This document shows, in pieces, positions 13,872-16,653 of a stretch of DNA of 16,653 bases. Position numbers and translations under genes: made by a program. Location of the stretch: NCBI GenBank assembly GCA_964532385.1, contig CAZHHW010000076.1, forward strand, positions 1 through 16,653. The letters are read 5' to 3'. Under the pieces are notes generated by a model. It made no database searches and was not told the DNA's origin. It worked only from the letters and a program-made list of their open reading frames with translations. How positions within the stretch are numbered: position 1 is the stretch's first letter; each line of letters starts with the position of its first letter. Source of the stretch: UBA6921 sp964532385 (GTDB lineage Bacteria > Pseudomonadota > Gammaproteobacteria > SG8-11).

Positions 13872-15134
13872 TTACATCGTCACCAGATGCATCGCTGCGG
13901 CGATTTCTTCTTTGGCATTCTGCAAAATCGCAGCGCCGTTTTCAGATGCTGTCTTGTCCAGGGCGAGTTTTTGATAAGCGGGCAGCGTGCTGATTTCCGG
14001 CAACACTCGCGGCCACGCAGCATGTCCGCTCTGTTTGTCCATAAAGCTGAGCAACTGTGCAATTAATATCAAATCGGAGTAATCGGCATCGCCCGGATGA
14101 TCGCGCTCCCAGTCGTCGGCATCTCTGGCAACCTGCGCGAAATCGGCGGGGAAATTCCATTTTGTCATCACCAGGACCCCTACATCGCCATGCAGCTCTG
14201 TAACACTCGCCAGCAACTCCTGTTCATCGCTGGCGATCTCGGGAAAATTCTCGGCATAACTCAGCACCGGCAAACTGCCTACGTCATGCAGCAACCCCAA
14301 CAACATGGCGTGATCAGGATCGAATTTACCGATCTTTTTCGCCAACACATAGGCGATGGCCGCCACTTCCGTACTGTGCGTCCATAAATTTTCCATCTGT
14401 TTTTTGATGTGCGGCGATTTGGTTTTAAATAATTTACGCATCGCAAAACCAATCACGAAATTTTGCAGCGCCTTGAGTCCGATCCGCACGATCGCTTCTT
14501 CAATGGTGCCGATCGGTTTACCGGCACGGTAAATCGCGCTGTTGGATACTTTCATCAGCAACGCAGTCAAGGCGGGATCCGTTTGGATCAACGCCTTGAT
14601 GCGGCGTACATCGGCGTCGCCATTCACGATATTACGGTAACGCAGCACCATATCCGGCAAGGTCGGGAGCGCCAGCCGGTCATGCTCGAGATCGCGCTGT
14701 ATCGCCTGAAACAAGGGATTGCTTAATGCCGCCGGCCGCACGAATTGTGGCTCGAGCGCGGCGGTGCCGGTGTGATCCTCGCGTCCGCGTAAATTGTCGA
14801 CAACACGTCCTAACACCCAGAAGCAGGTCACGGGCGACAGCGCCGTCACGGTAAGGCGATGAGGGGATGCATGCGAAACAGGCTGCCTGGCCTGCGCGCT
14901 TTGCGCCGTCAGCGTGTAGCTGCGGCCGGCGGCGGTGCGCACCGCCACTTCGCCCGCAAGCAAATACAGCGCGCGCGGATCAACCGCGCCCCATGCGATC
15001 AACTCCGTTCCGGCGCTGACCTGCTGCGGCTTGATCACCGACGCAAGCATGGCCATTTCATCTTCGGTTAAATATTCCAGCGGATGAAATGAACGCAGCA
15101 ATGCATCGTCAATTGTAGGATTCGTGTCTGTCAC
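13872..15134 (-). CDS. cNMP-binding-like / HDOD domain signalling protein
   Basis: This 420-residue cytosolic protein starts at a GTG (15132-15134) with GAGG about 9 nt upstream. Residues about 15-118 resemble a cyclic-nucleotide-binding or cupin-like beta barrel (FHPLEYLTEDEM, then VSAGTELIAWGAVDPRALYLLAGEVAV). An HDOD domain spans about 150-350, with LPTLPDMVLRYRNIV, then SNSAIYRAGKPIGTIEEAIVRIG, LWTHSTEVA (H253), LLGLLHDVGSLPVL (H283/D284) and ELHGDVG (H315). The late His-His usually present in HDOD proteins reads ARDADDW, so metal or hydrolase activity is unlikely. HDOD proteins usually act as non-enzymatic signalling scaffolds. It is upstream of the unknown coiled-coil gene and 116 nt downstream of recQ. 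Confidence 0.88.
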   Translation of the reverse strand: MTDTNPTIDDALLRSFHPLEYLTEDEMAMLASVIKPQQVSAGTELIAWGAVDPRALYLLAGEVAVRTAAGRSYTLTAQSAQARQPVSHASPHRLTVTALSPVTCFWVLGRVVDNLRGREDHTGTAALEPQFVRPAALSNPLFQAIQRDLEHDRLALPTLPDMVLRYRNIVNGDADVRRIKALIQTDPALTALLMKVSNSAIYRAGKPIGTIEEAIVRIGLKALQNFVIGFAMRKLFKTKSPHIKKQMENLWTHSTEVAAIAYVLAKKIGKFDPDHAMLLGLLHDVGSLPVLSYAENFPEIASDEQELLASVTELHGDVGVLVMTKWNFPADFAQVARDADDWERDHPGDADYSDLILIAQLLSFMDKQSGHAAWPRVLPEISTLPAYQKLALDKTASENGAAILQNAKEEIAAAMHLVTM

Positions 15135-15223
15135 TGAGCGCGCCTCGCAAACTACTTCATCGGCAGCGCGTGAGTTTTTTTGAGCGGTTACGGGTTCGGA
15201 ACGCGAACATCCTGGGGCTGCTT

Positions 15224-15240
15224 GCGGGCTGGAAGCCCGC
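15224..15240. repeat. REP-like short hairpin downstream of recQ
   Basis: GCGGGCT-GGA-AGCCCGC is a perfect 7-bp inverted repeat with a 3-nt loop, 10 nt beyond the recQ stop. Its translation gives the SAGFQPAS peptide that, from memory, often marks dispersed REP-type palindromes in proteobacterial intergenic regions. No T run follows in the direction of recQ transcription, so it is not a standard terminator. Only one copy was seen in this window. Confidence 0.45.
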
Positions 15241-15250
15241 GCTCCCTAAC

Positions 15251-16653
15251 CTATTGGGCGAGGCTTGCGGCTGAGTAGGCATGCGCGCGGATGACTTGCA
15301 GAAACTCTTCGCCGTACGCATCCAGTTTGCGTTCGCCCACCCCCGAGATGTGCGCAAGCTCGGCGCGCGTGCGCGGGCAGTGCTCGACCATTTCGGCCAG
15401 CGTGGCGTCGTGAAATACCACATAGGGCGGCACGCCCTGGGTGGCAGCAAGTTCGCGGCGGCGTGTGCGCAACGCTTCCCACAAACGCTGATCAGCGGGA
15501 TCGCTGAACGTAGTGCGGGTAGCGCGTTCGGCGCGTTCCTTTTTGGTTTTGGCCGGTTTGCTGTCGCGCCTCAACCACAGGCGTTGTTCGCCACGCAGCA
15601 CCGCGCGGCACGCATCGGTAAGCTGCAAGCCGCCGTGGCCTTCGATGTCGACGGCGAGAAATCCGCGCGCAATCAATTGGCGGAAGATGCCGCGCCAGGT
15701 GTTGGCATCAAGATCCTTGCCGATACCGAAGGTGCTTAGTTTGTCATGCCCAAAACGCTGCATGCGCTCGTCGGTTTTTCCCAGCAGCATGTCCACCAGA
15801 TAGGTCACGCCGAAACGCTGCCCGGTGCGATGTACGCCCGACAGGGCTTTTTGCGCGGGCACGGTCGCGTCCCAGGTTTGCGGAGGTTCCAGACAACTGT
15901 CGCAATTACCGCAGGGTTCGGGCGCGTGTTCGTCGAAATAGGCGAGCAAGGCCTGGCGGCGGCAGGTGGTGAGTTCGCTCAAGCCCAGCATCGCGTCGAG
16001 CTTGTGCTGTTCGACGCGCTTGTGGGTTTCGTCGGCATCGGATTGCGCCAGCATCTGGCGCAAGGTGATGACATCCTGCAAACCATAGATCATCCACGCG
16101 TCGGCGGGCAGACCGTCACGTCCGGCGCGGCCGGTTTCCTGGTAATAAGCTTCCACGCTTTTAGGCAAATTCAGATGTGCGACGAAACGCACATTGGGTT
16201 TGTCGATGCCCATGCCGAAGGCGATGGTCGCGACAATAATGACGCCCTCTTCATTGATGAACCGCTTCTGGTTGCGCGCACGCACTTCGTTCGATAATCC
16301 CGCGTGATACGGCAGCGCCGTGAGTCCCTTGCCGGCGAGCGATTCCGCGACTTCTTCCACGCGCTTGCGCGACAGGCAATACACAATCCCGGCGTCGCCC
16401 TGATGTTCTTCGCGAATGAAGCGCAGCAACTGCTCGCGCGCGCCGCCGTTGCTCTGTGCGATGCGGTAACGGATATTGGGCCGGTCGAAACTGCTGATAA
16501 AGATGCGTGCGTTTTCCAGCCGCAGGCGCGCAATGATTTCACGCCGGGTCGGCTCGTCCGCCGTGGCGGTGAGCGCAATACGCGGCACCTCCGGGAAACG
16601 CTCGTGCAACACCGAGAGCTGAATGTATTCGGGCCGGAAGTCATGCCCCCACT
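15251..16653 (-). CDS. recQ: ATP-dependent DNA helicase RecQ (N-terminal part outside window)
   Basis: The frame is open through the window edge, so this is the C-terminal part (about 467 residues) of a protein usually near 600. The edge shows WGHDFRPEY, the conserved segment just after the RecQ DEAH box, followed by ALTATAD (motif III). Motif IV is IVYCLSRKRVEEVAE. Motif V is ATIAFGMGIDKPNVRFVAH and motif VI is QETGRAGRDG. The zinc-binding cluster is CRRQALLAYFDEH with CGNCDSC (four Cys). The RQC winged helix and a C-terminal HRDC domain (last 80 or so residues, with ISGVGERKLDAYG) follow. All domains seen are intact. It unwinds DNA 3' to 5' in recombination and repair. The apparent TTG start at 16612 is internal, not a real start. 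Confidence 0.97.
   Translation of the reverse strand, partial: WGHDFRPEYIQLSVLHERFPEVPRIALTATADEPTRREIIARLRLENARIFISSFDRPNIRYRIAQSNGGAREQLLRFIREEHQGDAGIVYCLSRKRVEEVAESLAGKGLTALPYHAGLSNEVRARNQKRFINEEGVIIVATIAFGMGIDKPNVRFVAHLNLPKSVEAYYQETGRAGRDGLPADAWMIYGLQDVITLRQMLAQSDADETHKRVEQHKLDAMLGLSELTTCRRQALLAYFDEHAPEPCGNCDSCLEPPQTWDATVPAQKALSGVHRTGQRFGVTYLVDMLLGKTDERMQRFGHDKLSTFGIGKDLDANTWRGIFRQLIARGFLAVDIEGHGGLQLTDACRAVLRGEQRLWLRRDSKPAKTKKERAERATRTTFSDPADQRLWEALRTRRRELAATQGVPPYVVFHDATLAEMVEHCPRTRAELAHISGVGERKLDAYGEEFLQVIRAHAYSAASLAQ

Noticed and set aside
1..16653. CRISPR, tRNA, rRNA, insertion sequence or prophage
   Set aside because: No regularly spaced repeats, cloverleaf-like segments, transposase motifs or phage genes were seen on either strand.

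Overview
The window looks like chromosomal DNA of a beta- or gammaproteobacterium. Genes are dense, short operons abut one another, Shine-Dalgarno (SD) sites are strong, and the families are proteobacterial (NYSSWSLRPW-type glutathione transferase, HDOD protein, RecQ, LysR and MarR regulators). I see no rRNA, tRNA, CRISPR array, transposase or phage gene. The species cannot be named from the sequence alone.

Layout. 1-384: C-terminal end of a conserved protein of unknown role (+). 462-965: exported single-haem cytochrome c (-). 1107-1760: glutathione S-transferase (+). 1768-2676: LysR regulator (-), divergent from 2812-3348, an exported DUF4142 protein (+). A palindrome of OxyR-like geometry lies between those two. 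3414-9604: a five-gene minus-strand operon in transcription order MCP-like protein, CheX-like phosphatase, pseudo-receiver/CheX fusion, CheY, and a large membrane CheA-like kinase. 9784-12404: a minus-strand MarR - SRPBCC - GMC oxidoreductase operon, divergent from a rhodanese gene (12524-12868). Two MarR-type operators sit between them, one inside a 48-bp palindrome. 12900-15134: a coiled-coil protein of unknown function downstream of a cNMP-like/HDOD signalling protein. 15251-16653: RecQ helicase, cut by the window edge.

The most unusual part is the chemosensory-like operon. It holds a receptor-like signalling hairpin, a receiver, two CheX-type candidate phosphatases and a kinase with both the Hpt histidine and the ATPase domain. 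CheW, CheR, CheB and a CheW-like domain on the kinase are all absent from the window. The kinase carries its own periplasmic-size sensor region, HAMP, GAF and PAS-like domains. I infer a self-contained phosphorelay: the kinase phosphorylates CheY, and one or both CheX proteins remove the phosphate. Both CheX proteins end in the same Leu-Glu-Leu-Phe tail, which may be a shared docking peptide. The output is unknown, since no flagellar, pilus or diguanylate cyclase gene lies nearby.

The second notable locus is 12404-12524. A MarR regulator probably controls its own operon and the divergent rhodanese through two operators with the core TAGTTGCAnnTGCAACTA, whose centres are 45 bp apart.
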